Source of the DNA: Treponema sp.
GTDB taxonomy: Bacteria > Spirochaetota > Spirochaetia > Treponematales > Treponemataceae
Length of the DNA: 16,833 nt
Assembly (NCBI GenBank): GCA_016297805.1
Contig: JAEDFX010000045.1
Location: forward strand, 1-16,833
Direction: 5' to 3'
A program made the translations under genes and the position numbers. The notes under the pieces are model-generated. The model did no database searches, was not told the origin of the DNA, and saw nothing but the letters and a program-made list of their open reading frames with translations. Below are positions 8,101 through 16,061 of the stretch, one piece after another; position 1 is the stretch's first letter, and every line of letters begins with the position of its first letter.

Positions 8101-9622
8101 TGATGCAGTTACTGCCGATCAGGTTGATGAAATCCTCCGTGCTAAGAATCGTATGTATACCCTCATTAAGATTGATGAAGGTTCAAATCTTGGTGCAGTT
8201 CGAATCCGTATTCGTTCTCTTATTGCTGCTGTTAAAGAACGCCGCAGAAATAAGGTTAAGACTTTTGCAAAATCTTCAGCTTATCATCGTGTGGTATTTA
8301 CAGAAGAAATGAAAAAGGATTACACAATCATTGGACCTCAGATGTCTCCAATTCACTTTAGAATTCTTCAGAAGGCATTCCAGAGTGGTGGTTACAACTT
8401 TGTAGTTCTTGATGCAGTTGATCCAAAAGCAGTTGAAGCTGGTCTTAAATATGTAAACAATGATGCTTGTTATCCATCTTTGCTGGTAGCTGGTCAAATG
8501 ATTAGTGCTCTTGAAAGTGGAAAATATGATTTGGATAAGGTTGCACTTATTATTACTCAGACTGGTGGTGGATGTCGTGCAACAAACTATATTGGATTTA
8601 TTCGCCGTGCTTTGAATGATGCAGGCTGGGGACAGATACCTGTTCTTTCATTAAGTGCTCAGGGCTTTGAAAAGAATCCTGGCTTTAAGCTTACACCAAA
8701 GTTAGTATCTAATCTTGTAATGGCTTTGGTTGTTGGTGATGTGTTAATGCGGGTTTTGTACCGTGTTCGTCCATACGAAGCAGTTCAGGGCAGTGCAAAT
8801 CAGCTTTATGAAAAATGGAATGCTGCTGCAGAACAGATGTTTGCAGAGGGCATAACATTTGCTAAGTACAACAAGCTTATTAAAAATATTATAAAAGATT
8901 TTGATAATCTGCCATTGAAGCCTATAAAGAAGCCTCGTGTTGGTGTTGTTGGTGAAATTCTTGTTAAGTTCCATCCAACTGCAAATAATCAGATTGTTGA
9001 AACAATTGAACGGGAAGGGGCTGAATGTGTAATGCCTGATTTACTGGACTTCTTCTTCTACACATTTGCAACAGGTATTTTCCGTCACGAACAGCTGGCA
9101 TTCCCTAAGAAAACTGAACGAAATGCTAAGCTTCTGGTATGGGGACTTGAATTATTCCGCAAAAAGATGAAGAAATATTTGCGTAAGAGCCGTCGTTTTG
9201 AAGCACCTAATTCTATCTATCAGATGATGAAGGGTGTAGATGATATCGTTCAGCTTGGAAATATTACAGGTGAAGGCTGGTTCCTGACTGCAGAAATGGT
9301 TGAGCTTATTCATGAAGGCGCACCAAGTATTGCCTGTGTACAGCCATTTGCCTGTCTTCCAAACCATGTAACTGGTAAAGGTATGATTAAGGAATTGCGC
9401 CGCCGCTTCCCAGAAGCAAATATTTCTGCAATTGACTACGATCCAGGTAGCTCTGAAGTTAACCAATTGAACCGACTTAAGCTTCTGCTTTCAAATGCCC
9501 CAGTTGGCAATCATCCTGATGAAACAAAAGACGGTATGATTCGTATGAGTGATGGAAAGCTTGTAAAACCAGAGATTCGTCGTGCAGAAGGTGCAACAGA
9601 TACTGATCCTGCTGGAGAATAA
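5126..9622 (+). CDS. Giant acyl-CoA dehydratase activase fusion (two BadF/BadG/HgdC ATPase domains, DUF2229, HgdB-like region)
   Basis: A 1498-residue cytosolic protein of the 2-hydroxyacyl-CoA dehydratase activator / benzoyl-CoA reductase type. Characterised relatives use ATP hydrolysis to push an electron from a [4Fe-4S] activator to a partner reductase. Domain 1 (about 7-260) has the ASKHA phosphate loop DVGSTTVK and Cys136 (NGTCAGGTG) and Cys175 (AARCGVF). Domain 2 (about 340-600) has DSGSTTTK (344-351), Cys464 and Cys468 (ACSSGCGSF) and Cys503 (GSRCTVF). A linker follows with C639-x2-C642-x3-C646. From about 726 a DUF2229-like part begins (PRVLNMYENYPLW; ESVCYPGK with Cys774). The C-terminal third resembles HgdB-type dehydratase subunits, with Cys near 990 (FGCGLDAVTADQ), Cys1115 (DACYPSLL), Cys1150 (GGGCRATNY) and QPFACLPNHV near 1405. 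This long architecture is known in anaerobes, but I know of no assigned substrate. Arg codons are mostly CGT, which with its promoter suggests good expression. Its stop overlaps the next ATG by one base. Confidence 0.9.
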   Translation: MADNSLLPIRIGIDVGSTTVKVAILDDDDKLIYGDYQRHRADIRSTIISVVTKALDEIQKTIEGGSERGVTVKVTGSGGLSVSQWLNIPFIQEVIAATTSVKKLIPQTDVVIELGGEDAKITYFKGGVEQRMNGTCAGGTGAFIDQMAALLETDASGLNELAKGAQQIYPIAARCGVFAKTDIQPLINEGARREDIAASIFQAVVSQTISGLACGKPIRGHVAFLGGPLHFLDQLRFRFIDTLKLKDDEIIVPEDSQLFVASGCAFGAERKFSGEKADFKFPTIAEFRDSLKNLVGAELSEVQRLEPLFKNQAELDEFQVRHSEQKAKRGDLNKTHGPVFLGLDSGSTTTKACLIDKDGRIIWDFYAHNQGNPVELAVKVLKDLYAQLPEDVYIGRAVSTGYGEALFQAALGVDSGEVETITHFRAANFFVPGVEFLLDIGGQDMKALRMKDGAIVSIQLNEACSSGCGSFLDNFANTMGMDVKEFGKIALMAEKPVDLGSRCTVFMNSRVKQAQKEGASVGDIAAGLSYSVIKNALFKVIKLRKASDIGEKVVVQGGTFFNDAILRAFEKIAGVQVYRPDVAGLMGAYGSALIAYDQWRDLMEPKPGEPEGTVHDVRSGIASLKELENFHVDLDLRRCGKCQNNCLLTINKFSTGEATRTFITGNRCEKGAEIEGEVIDASNKKNTGLDDDDAGPMPNLFEWKYKRLFNYAPRRPEDAPMGDVGIPRVLNMYENYPLWFTFFNELGFRVILSHRSSRTVYEKGLETIPSESVCYPGKISHGHVESLIQRGIKFIFYPCAPYEKQEDSGAGNHYNCPIVTSYPEVLRNNIDELRQDPSITYMDPFLPIYDKPRLKERLCEELLPKFPALTAARIQDAVEKAWAEQEKFREDVRKAGEEALEEIITKGGSGIVLAGRPYHLDPEINHGIPEMINGLGLAVLTEDSIAHLGKIERPLRIIDQWVYHNRLYRAAQFVSEMPTLELVQLTSFGCGLDAVTADQVDEILRAKNRMYTLIKIDEGSNLGAVRIRIRSLIAAVKERRRNKVKTFAKSSAYHRVVFTEEMKKDYTIIGPQMSPIHFRILQKAFQSGGYNFVVLDAVDPKAVEAGLKYVNNDACYPSLLVAGQMISALESGKYDLDKVALIITQTGGGCRATNYIGFIRRALNDAGWGQIPVLSLSAQGFEKNPGFKLTPKLVSNLVMALVVGDVLMRVLYRVRPYEAVQGSANQLYEKWNAAAEQMFAEGITFAKYNKLIKNIIKDFDNLPLKPIKKPRVGVVGEILVKFHPTANNQIVETIEREGAECVMPDLLDFFFYTFATGIFRHEQLAFPKKTERNAKLLVWGLELFRKKMKKYLRKSRRFEAPNSIYQMMKGVDDIVQLGNITGEGWFLTAEMVELIHEGAPSIACVQPFACLPNHVTGKGMIKELRRRFPEANISAIDYDPGSSEVNQLNRLKLLLSNAPVGNHPDETKDGMIRMSDGKLVKPEIRRAEGATDTDPAGE

Positions 9623-10977
9623 TGAAAAGATTAGCCATATTTGTTTTGACAGTTCTACTTTCTCTTCCCGTGTTTGCGGCTTATAATCAGCTGGGAATTC
9701 CTGATTCCTCTGAAATTCGTGATGATTTGGAAGAGCGATGGTTTACAGCATCACTTTCTGATGTCCGACTGAATATACCTGAGATTCGTGCCAATGATAA
9801 TGGAGATAAATTTCAGATTCGTCTTGAAGAAAATGAACTTACCTATAACATCTTTGTTGCACCTCATGCAAAGATGAATGTAACAGTTGTTTCAGATAAG
9901 GGTTCCTACATTGAGGAACAGGATGTTTATCCTGGAGACGGGATTGGAAGCTGGGTATTGATTCGTGATAAACGAACTGGAAAACCATTGCGAATTCGCT
10001 ATTATTTTTCAAAAAACAGCGAAGTGTTTGTTCAGTTTACTCCAAGTGGAAAAATTGCATTAGCTGATATGGTAATCTTTGGAAATTATGCCGCTCGTGG
10101 TGTTCCAACCGGCATGACTTTTGAAAAATTCTATACAGCCTCTTTTGAAGATGTTATGACCATTACAGAAACAAAGCTGCCATGGAAATATGTACTTCCA
10201 GATGTGGAACTTTATCATAGCATGAAACAGATGTGTGCAGTAATTCGTGAACGCCTTCCTTTTATTACTTATGTTCCAGATGCCATGTATGATGAAAATG
10301 AAGAGCTGGTACATATATCTTCCGGAAGAAAATACGAAATTCTTGAAAAATCTGAAAAAAAACTGTCACTTTCTTCTGCTGGATTTGTTAAATGGATAGC
10401 AGATGGTTTAGTCGAGCCAATTGCAGGTGGAAGATTAAAGAGAGAGCCTTTGTTGCGGGAAACTGTTCAAGTAAAGGAAAACGGACATCAGGGAGTTTTA
10501 TCCCAGAAATATAATCTGTTTTTCTCTTTAGATTGGATACGTAATCTGGCTTCTGCTGTAATGTCGGTTTATTCCGGCAAGACATATCTTTTTAATCAGT
10601 CTGGAGTTGATGTAACAATAAATCCTTTTGCTTCAACAATCACAGACTTTAATGTGGCAAATATTGTTACATTTATTGAAAATACAGGTTATTCAGTTTC
10701 TGTACTTCGTTCAATGATGTATGTACTGGCAGCTACTGAGCCTGGAACTTTGTATTTTGGAGCAATTCGCGGAACAGATAGAACTGTTTCTCCTGAAATA
10801 AAAGCCTTTAATGAATGTGTAGCATTCTTTCCATATTTTCAGGATGATGGCGGATTCTACTGCGAAGTATTTATGAATGGAAGAGAAATGACCCTGGAAG
10901 ATTTCTGCTTGTACTATCAGGATGACTTTGTTTATCTTACACGCGTGAAATCTTCTGAACAGTTTTTCCCAAATTAA
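9622..10977 (+). CDS. Exported protein of unknown function, possibly a degenerate NlpC/P60-like fold
   Basis: A 451-residue protein with a clear Sec signal peptide (MKRLAIFVLT start, likely cleavage after VFA at 17-19), so it is periplasmic or surface-located. I do not recognise a named family. The middle holds a beta-rich part (about 60-150). A stretch at 251-262 (SSAGFVKWIADG) resembles the catalytic DCSGFV-type motif of NlpC/P60 cysteine peptidases, but with Ser252 where Cys would be. A C-terminal part (about 397-440) reads ECVAFFPYFQDDGGF, where such enzymes carry a His. If the comparison holds, the protein is catalytically dead; I give this low weight. The start is supported by GGAG (9614-9617), 4 nt upstream. 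TAATG overlap with the activase gene implies translational coupling, although one product is cytosolic and the other exported. The TPR gene follows after 6 bp. Confidence 0.75.
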   Translation: MKRLAIFVLTVLLSLPVFAAYNQLGIPDSSEIRDDLEERWFTASLSDVRLNIPEIRANDNGDKFQIRLEENELTYNIFVAPHAKMNVTVVSDKGSYIEEQDVYPGDGIGSWVLIRDKRTGKPLRIRYYFSKNSEVFVQFTPSGKIALADMVIFGNYAARGVPTGMTFEKFYTASFEDVMTITETKLPWKYVLPDVELYHSMKQMCAVIRERLPFITYVPDAMYDENEELVHISSGRKYEILEKSEKKLSLSSAGFVKWIADGLVEPIAGGRLKREPLLRETVQVKENGHQGVLSQKYNLFFSLDWIRNLASAVMSVYSGKTYLFNQSGVDVTINPFASTITDFNVANIVTFIENTGYSVSVLRSMMYVLAATEPGTLYFGAIRGTDRTVSPEIKAFNECVAFFPYFQDDGGFYCEVFMNGREMTLEDFCLYYQDDFVYLTRVKSSEQFFPN

Positions 10978-10983
10978 TTACTT

Positions 10984-13794
10984 ATGAAAAAGATATTCCT
11001 ATTATTCACAATTTGTATTTGTCTTGCAGCAAATTTATTTTCTGCGGATAGTTATGTCTCAGATGTAAATCTGTATAACGAAATCAATCTTGCATTTAAA
11101 AACAGATATTATCCAGGTACAGTTGATAAGGTAAATCTGCTGGAAAAACAATTTCCTGATTCAGTATTTATGAGTTCAGCTCTGGCATATAAAGGCGATG
11201 CACTGATTAATATGTATCGTTATGATGAAGCAATTTCTACTTTGGAAAATGCAATTTCACATATGCATACAGGTTCTCTTGAAATGTCCCACTGTACATA
11301 TCTGCTGGGAAAAGCCTTTTATTACGAAAAAAATTATTCAAAAGCTCTGGAACAATTTCATCTTGCTTGCAATCTTTCATTCACTGATGGCGTTATGTAT
11401 TATTATCATTCTTCAATTTTATATTCTGCCAGAAGCTTTTATGCCCTTGAAAAATATGAAGAAGCCTATCCTCTTTTTGAGTACGTAATTTCAAATGGTA
11501 ATCAGTATACAAAAGCAGATTTTGATGAGGCTCTTCAAAAAATCATGCTGAGTTATAATTATGCTGGTAAAGAAAATAAAACCGTTGAACTTTTTGCACA
11601 GCTGAACAAAGAGGATTTTTCTGAAGAATTGTATTATACACTTTGTATTTACAATGCCGATGCCTGCAAACAGTTGAACAAGAATAATGAAGCCTATGAA
11701 TATTATTGTCAGGTAGTAGAAAATGCTGATGAAACACTGGCTATCAATGCTCTGAAAAAGGCTTATATCCTTGCATCAGAAAAGAATATTGGAGTGAATC
11801 CTGGAGAAGTTTTTTCAAAAACAGTAGATACCTTTAGTGACAATCCGGAACTGGTAAATGAATTCTGGATTCGTCTTGGAATTGATGAATATAAAAACAA
11901 AAATTATAAGAAAGCAGAAGAATATTTTACCAATGTAGATCATGAAAATGCACTAGTTACTTTATATAAAGCAAAAATTATATTGGATAGGGATAAGAAT
12001 CCTGAGACTGCAGAAGAACTTCTTCTTCCAATTGAGAAGAATATAAACAGTGTAAAAACAGAGAATTTTCAGAATTCATATTATTCTGTTTTACTTCAGT
12101 GTAAGTTCCAGCAAAAAAAATGGAATGAGCTTCCTCTGATATATTCAAAAATTAAGAATCCTTCATATGAAGATACTTATGCAGTGTCTGCCTCATATTA
12201 CGAAAAAGGAGATTATAAAAATGTATCTCCTGAGACTGGGGTTTTGTATGCTTCAGCTTTAGCTCGTTCTGGCGATTATATAAATGCTGAAGCTGTATTT
12301 GCAAAAACTGAACTTTCTGCTTCTGCTAGAGCAGAATATGCAAAGGTTTTGTTTGCCTGTGGAAAATATCAGGATTCATACAATCAGGCACAGCAGAGTA
12401 ATGATGTAAACAAGGAATATATTAGTGGATTGTGTCAGATTAACTTAAAAAACTGGGAACTGGCAAAAAATCACTTTGCAAATTATATAAAACAAATGTC
12501 TGGAAAAGCAGATTTCATAAAACTTGTATTTTTCTACAAGGGCTATTCTGAATACTGTCTTGAAGAATATAAAAATTCCTATGCAAGTTTTGTCCGTTTT
12601 GGTGCAGAAGCTGTTCCTTCACAGATTGTATATACACGAAAAGGGTATGAATATGCTGCTAAATCAGCCTTGCAGACTGGGGATTTTAAAAATGCTGCGA
12701 TTCAGGCTGAAAATGTTATAAAAAATTCAACCAATCTGGAAGAAAAGCATTCTGCTGTATTGTTCTGTTCTGAAATATTCTCTGATTATGAAAATTACGA
12801 CAAAGCACTTTCAATACTTCTTCCATATACATTAGATAAATCTGATTTTGCTGTTCAGGCACTTTTTGCAGCTGCAAAAGTTTATGAAAAACAAGGCAAT
12901 GTTGAATCTGCTGATAACAGCTATAAAAAAATCTATACAGATTTCCCAAACTCAGAGCTTGCGGAAGAAGCTATGTATAGATGCGGAGAAGTTTATTATT
13001 CTCACAGAGATTATGTAACTGCCCTTAATTGTTTTAATAAATATATTTATAAATATGCCAATGGTAAATTTTCTGATGGAGCCATGTTCTTCTGTGGAGA
13101 TTGTTCAATAAGATTAGGTGAAGTTGATCGGGCAATTATGCTTAATAAAACAATGCTTCAAAAATATCCGGCAAGTATTTATTCTTATGGAGCAAATAAA
13201 AATCTTCTTGAAGCTTATTATGAACAGGAATCTTATAATCAGGCACTTGATGTAGCTAAAATTATTGTTAAGAGCTTTCCAGAGCAGGCTGCCAGTGATG
13301 AAATTGGACGCCGATTAATTGAACTAGAAAAGATTGTAAGCGGTACAGACAAACAGGTTGCTGAAAAGCAGTCTGAGTATGAAAAATTAGGAAAATCTAC
13401 AACAAAGAAAGGTCGAATTGCAGGAAGTGAACTTGTAAAATTGTATGCAGACAGTTCTGATACTCAGAAAGATGCCTTTGAACTGGCAAAGGAATTACTT
13501 TCAAAACAAACTGCAAATGATGAAAAACTTTATGCGGCAGATAATGCCGAGTTTATTGCTGATTTTTATAGAAGAAATCAAATGAATAAAGAAGCTGCTG
13601 AAATGTATCTGACTGCAGCGGAATATTTTAGAAGTCTAGATAATTCTTCAAAAGCTGCTGGAGCATTGTATGGAGCGTCAGAAGCTTTTATTTCGGAAGG
13701 ACTTGCAGGAGATGCTGAAGAAACTGCAAAGTTATTGATTCAGCTTTATCCTGAAAGTAAACAGGCAGAACGGGTTGAACGTTTACTGAATTAG
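10984..13794 (+). CDS. Large exported tetratricopeptide-repeat (TPR) protein
   Basis: A 936-residue protein with a signal peptide (MKKIFLLFTI start, likely cleavage after LFSA, residues 18-21). Nearly all of the mature chain is helical, with TPR-type Ala/Tyr/Phe spacing. Clear repeats are near 95-135 (LLGKAFYYEKNYSKALEQF), 515-540 (YKGYSEYCLEEYKNSYASF) and 627-730. The last group has FPNSELAEEAMYRCGEVYY followed by KYANGKFSDGAMFFCGD, which resembles the repeats of CpoB/YbgF and BamD proteins. A Lys/Glu-rich, possibly coiled-coil linker (about 775-805) separates two final repeats. TPRs bind protein partners; with a barrel protein and ExbB/ExbD/TonB-like genes immediately downstream, a periplasmic scaffold for that machine is plausible but unproven. 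No Shine-Dalgarno is visible in front of the ATG; the gene starts 6 bp after the preceding stop, so translation may depend on coupling. Confidence 0.85.
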   Translation: MKKIFLLFTICICLAANLFSADSYVSDVNLYNEINLAFKNRYYPGTVDKVNLLEKQFPDSVFMSSALAYKGDALINMYRYDEAISTLENAISHMHTGSLEMSHCTYLLGKAFYYEKNYSKALEQFHLACNLSFTDGVMYYYHSSILYSARSFYALEKYEEAYPLFEYVISNGNQYTKADFDEALQKIMLSYNYAGKENKTVELFAQLNKEDFSEELYYTLCIYNADACKQLNKNNEAYEYYCQVVENADETLAINALKKAYILASEKNIGVNPGEVFSKTVDTFSDNPELVNEFWIRLGIDEYKNKNYKKAEEYFTNVDHENALVTLYKAKIILDRDKNPETAEELLLPIEKNINSVKTENFQNSYYSVLLQCKFQQKKWNELPLIYSKIKNPSYEDTYAVSASYYEKGDYKNVSPETGVLYASALARSGDYINAEAVFAKTELSASARAEYAKVLFACGKYQDSYNQAQQSNDVNKEYISGLCQINLKNWELAKNHFANYIKQMSGKADFIKLVFFYKGYSEYCLEEYKNSYASFVRFGAEAVPSQIVYTRKGYEYAAKSALQTGDFKNAAIQAENVIKNSTNLEEKHSAVLFCSEIFSDYENYDKALSILLPYTLDKSDFAVQALFAAAKVYEKQGNVESADNSYKKIYTDFPNSELAEEAMYRCGEVYYSHRDYVTALNCFNKYIYKYANGKFSDGAMFFCGDCSIRLGEVDRAIMLNKTMLQKYPASIYSYGANKNLLEAYYEQESYNQALDVAKIIVKSFPEQAASDEIGRRLIELEKIVSGTDKQVAEKQSEYEKLGKSTTKKGRIAGSELVKLYADSSDTQKDAFELAKELLSKQTANDEKLYAADNAEFIADFYRRNQMNKEAAEMYLTAAEYFRSLDNSSKAAGALYGASEAFISEGLAGDAEETAKLLIQLYPESKQAERVERLLN

Positions 13795-13812
13795 TATTAG
13801 GGGGTTAAGATT

Positions 13813-15420
13813 ATGAAAAGATATATATTTAGTTCAATTTTGATTGCAGGACTTGCTGGTTCTTTATTTGCACAGAATATTGAATTACCAGACTTAACCA
13901 CCGTTATTAGTGGGGAAACTGTAAAAGCCGGGGCAGATGCATTGCCAGACTTTAAAGATGTAATGGTTGTTCCTGAGGGTAGTGGTACAGTCGTTCCAGT
14001 ACTTCCAGATGTAGATACACCATCTGATGCAGATATAAATACACTAAAAAATGAGCAGACAGAAAAAACTATTTTTGCAGAAGGTGTTATAGGTGGCGGA
14101 TATCCTTCTTTATTCACAGGAGATTTTTCTGTATTCCGAGTAAGTGATACTAGTCCATTTAAGATTTCTTTTTCTCATAATTCTGCAGTAGGTTACGGTA
14201 ATCATTCTTTAGGTGATGGTTTTAGTGACAGAACAACAAATCTTTTTGTAGAAAAAGCTTTTCAAAAAGATAAATTTGGTATGAAACTTGATTTTGGCTA
14301 TGAAGCACTTTCAAATGGTCTTCAGCGCCATATTCAGGAATTAACTAGTATTAATCAGGATATTTATGCTGGTGCAGGAAGCTTAACATGGGATGTTAAT
14401 GATAAATTTTCTACAGGAGTGAATGCAGGTTTAAGTTTTTATAACAGATATGCTGATGTGGCCAGTGGTTCTTTTGCTTCTGCTTCAGTCTTAGATATTA
14501 ATCCGGAATTATTCGCAGTATGGAAGATTAATGCTTTTAATATCGGTTTTACAGGCGCCTATTCAATGGAAGCTGATGTAGCCGAAGAAATTTCAAAGGA
14601 TATTCTGCATCGCGGTGAGTTCAATTTAAATGTTCAGTGGGAAAATGAAATTATAAAAGCATATGGAAAGGCTGGTATTGTATTGGGAACAAATCTGAAT
14701 GGAAATATAGTTGTAGTACCTTTTACAGTAGGAGTAGATTCATCTTTCCCTGTGTATTTTTCTAACCGACGATTTGGAATAGCAGCAGAAGGTGGAATTG
14801 ATTCTTCTATGAATAAGATTTCAGATTTGGAAAAGAAGTATAAATTCTCAGGGCTTTTAACTATGCCATCTGAAACATCTGACTGGTATGGAAAAGTTAA
14901 TTTTTCAATTCCATTAAAAGAGTCCTTTACAGGTACTGTAAATTTTGAGTATCGTCAGACTGCTTTTAATAATGGTCATTGGCAGCCTTTTTATGATTTA
15001 AATTCTTCAAGAACAGGTATAAAAGGAATCTATGGATATGGTTTTTCAGAAATGCAGCAGTTTATATCTGATTTATCAATCACATATCATTATAAAGTTT
15101 TCTCAATTACAGGAGGATGGCGTTCAAACTGGATAGATGTACCTGTACTGGAAGCAGCTCATCAGCTTGTTCTTGATGTAAATTTCCAAAGTGAAGATTC
15201 AAAATGGGGAGCTGATTTAAAGGGTATATGGAATCTGAATGGTGATGATACAGTTCCTGTTATTAATATGGAAGGTTTTGCAAGACTTACTACTTCTGTA
15301 CGAGCAGTTTTAAGTATTGAAGATGCTTTAAAATTGTTTGGTGGTGCAGAACGAGTTTATGCAGGCGAATATATTTGTAGAGGTGGTACTGTTACTGCCT
15401 TGCTTAAATTCTTTTTCTAA
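13813..15420 (+). CDS. Putative outer-membrane beta-barrel protein with N-terminal LPD-repeat extension
   Basis: A 535-residue protein with a signal peptide (MKRYIFSSIL start, cleavage likely after LFA at 18-20). Mature residues 21-85 are low-complexity and rich in Pro, Val, Asp and Gly, with LPD motifs at 25, 44 and 64. From about 88 to the end, alternating hydrophobic/polar strands with many aromatics and Gly (for example KFGMKLDFGYEAL and FSITGGWRSNW) read as amphipathic beta strands. The chain ends ALLKFFF; a terminal Phe is the usual outer-membrane assembly signal. No plug domain of a TonB-dependent receptor is apparent, and 450 residues would suit a barrel of roughly 16-18 strands. The start has a good ribosome site (AGGGGG at 13799-13804, 8 nt spacing). 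It lies directly before exbB-exbD-tonB-like genes, suggesting a link to that motor. No family assigned; the barrel call is from pattern. Confidence 0.75.
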   Translation: MKRYIFSSILIAGLAGSLFAQNIELPDLTTVISGETVKAGADALPDFKDVMVVPEGSGTVVPVLPDVDTPSDADINTLKNEQTEKTIFAEGVIGGGYPSLFTGDFSVFRVSDTSPFKISFSHNSAVGYGNHSLGDGFSDRTTNLFVEKAFQKDKFGMKLDFGYEALSNGLQRHIQELTSINQDIYAGAGSLTWDVNDKFSTGVNAGLSFYNRYADVASGSFASASVLDINPELFAVWKINAFNIGFTGAYSMEADVAEEISKDILHRGEFNLNVQWENEIIKAYGKAGIVLGTNLNGNIVVVPFTVGVDSSFPVYFSNRRFGIAAEGGIDSSMNKISDLEKKYKFSGLLTMPSETSDWYGKVNFSIPLKESFTGTVNFEYRQTAFNNGHWQPFYDLNSSRTGIKGIYGYGFSEMQQFISDLSITYHYKVFSITGGWRSNWIDVPVLEAAHQLVLDVNFQSEDSKWGADLKGIWNLNGDDTVPVINMEGFARLTTSVRAVLSIEDALKLFGGAERVYAGEYICRGGTVTALLKFFF

Positions 15421-15431
15421 GAGGGGATAAA

Positions 15432-16043
15432 ATGTTACAAACTCTAAAATCTGGTGGACTTTTGATGATTCCAATTATTGTATGTGGAATCATGGCAACT
15501 TTTATTATTATTGAAAGATGTATTTATTTTTACAATATTAAGAAACGCGATAATACATTAATGGCAAATCTAAATGAATCACTGGCTACAGGTGATTATT
15601 CGGTGTGTGGAGAAGCTTGTATTCAGGCAGCTACTCCTATGGCTCAGGTAATCAAAAAGGCTTTGAATTGCCGCCGCTATGAAGAAAAAGATTTACGTGA
15701 AGCTGTTGAAGCAGAAATGACACTTGTGGTACCTGTGCTGGAACATTGGCTTACTGCTTTAGGTACTATTGCAAATATTGCAACTTTGCTTGGTTTGCTT
15801 GGTACAGTAACTGGTAATATTAAAGCTTTTGGCGTTCTTGGAGCTGGTGGTTCAATGGGAGATCCTTCTTTGCTTGCAGGTGCTATTGCCGAAGCCTTAA
15901 TGACGACTGTTGCAGGTCTTTGTGTTTCAATTCCATCATTGATTTTCCATAATTTCTTTATTTCTCGTGTAAATCATAGACTTGTTGAAATGGAAGCTAA
16001 TGTTACATCTGTTTTATTACGTCTCACAGGTCGTGTTCGTTAA
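15432..16043 (+). CDS. exbB: ExbB/TolQ-type proton channel subunit (MotA/TolQ/ExbB family)
   Basis: A 203-residue inner-membrane protein of usual length for the family. It has three membrane segments: about 10-32 (LLMIPIIVCGIMATFIIIER), 105-130 and 148-175. The family signature GLLGTVTGNIKAF is at 121-133. The third segment carries AEALMTT (153-159), with the Glu and Thr residues that line the proton path in ExbB and TolQ. The cytoplasmic loop between segments 1 and 2 (about 35-100) is charged, as expected. With ExbD it forms the proton-driven motor that moves a TonB- or TolA-like transducer. GAGGGG (15421-15426) lies 5 nt before the ATG, and the gap to the barrel gene is 11 bp. ExbB and TolQ cannot be told apart safely from sequence; the TonB-like gene downstream favours ExbB. 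Confidence 0.92.
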   Translation: MLQTLKSGGLLMIPIIVCGIMATFIIIERCIYFYNIKKRDNTLMANLNESLATGDYSVCGEACIQAATPMAQVIKKALNCRRYEEKDLREAVEAEMTLVVPVLEHWLTALGTIANIATLLGLLGTVTGNIKAFGVLGAGGSMGDPSLLAGAIAEALMTTVAGLCVSIPSLIFHNFFISRVNHRLVEMEANVTSVLLRLTGRVR

Positions 16044-16061
16044 TTTTTATTGGAGAGTTAA

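Noticed and set aside
13797..14117. Minus-strand open frame of 106 codons over the start of the barrel gene.
   Set aside because: Its Ser/Thr/Pro-rich product mirrors the low-complexity tail on the other strand. The plus-strand signal peptide and ribosome site show which frame is real.
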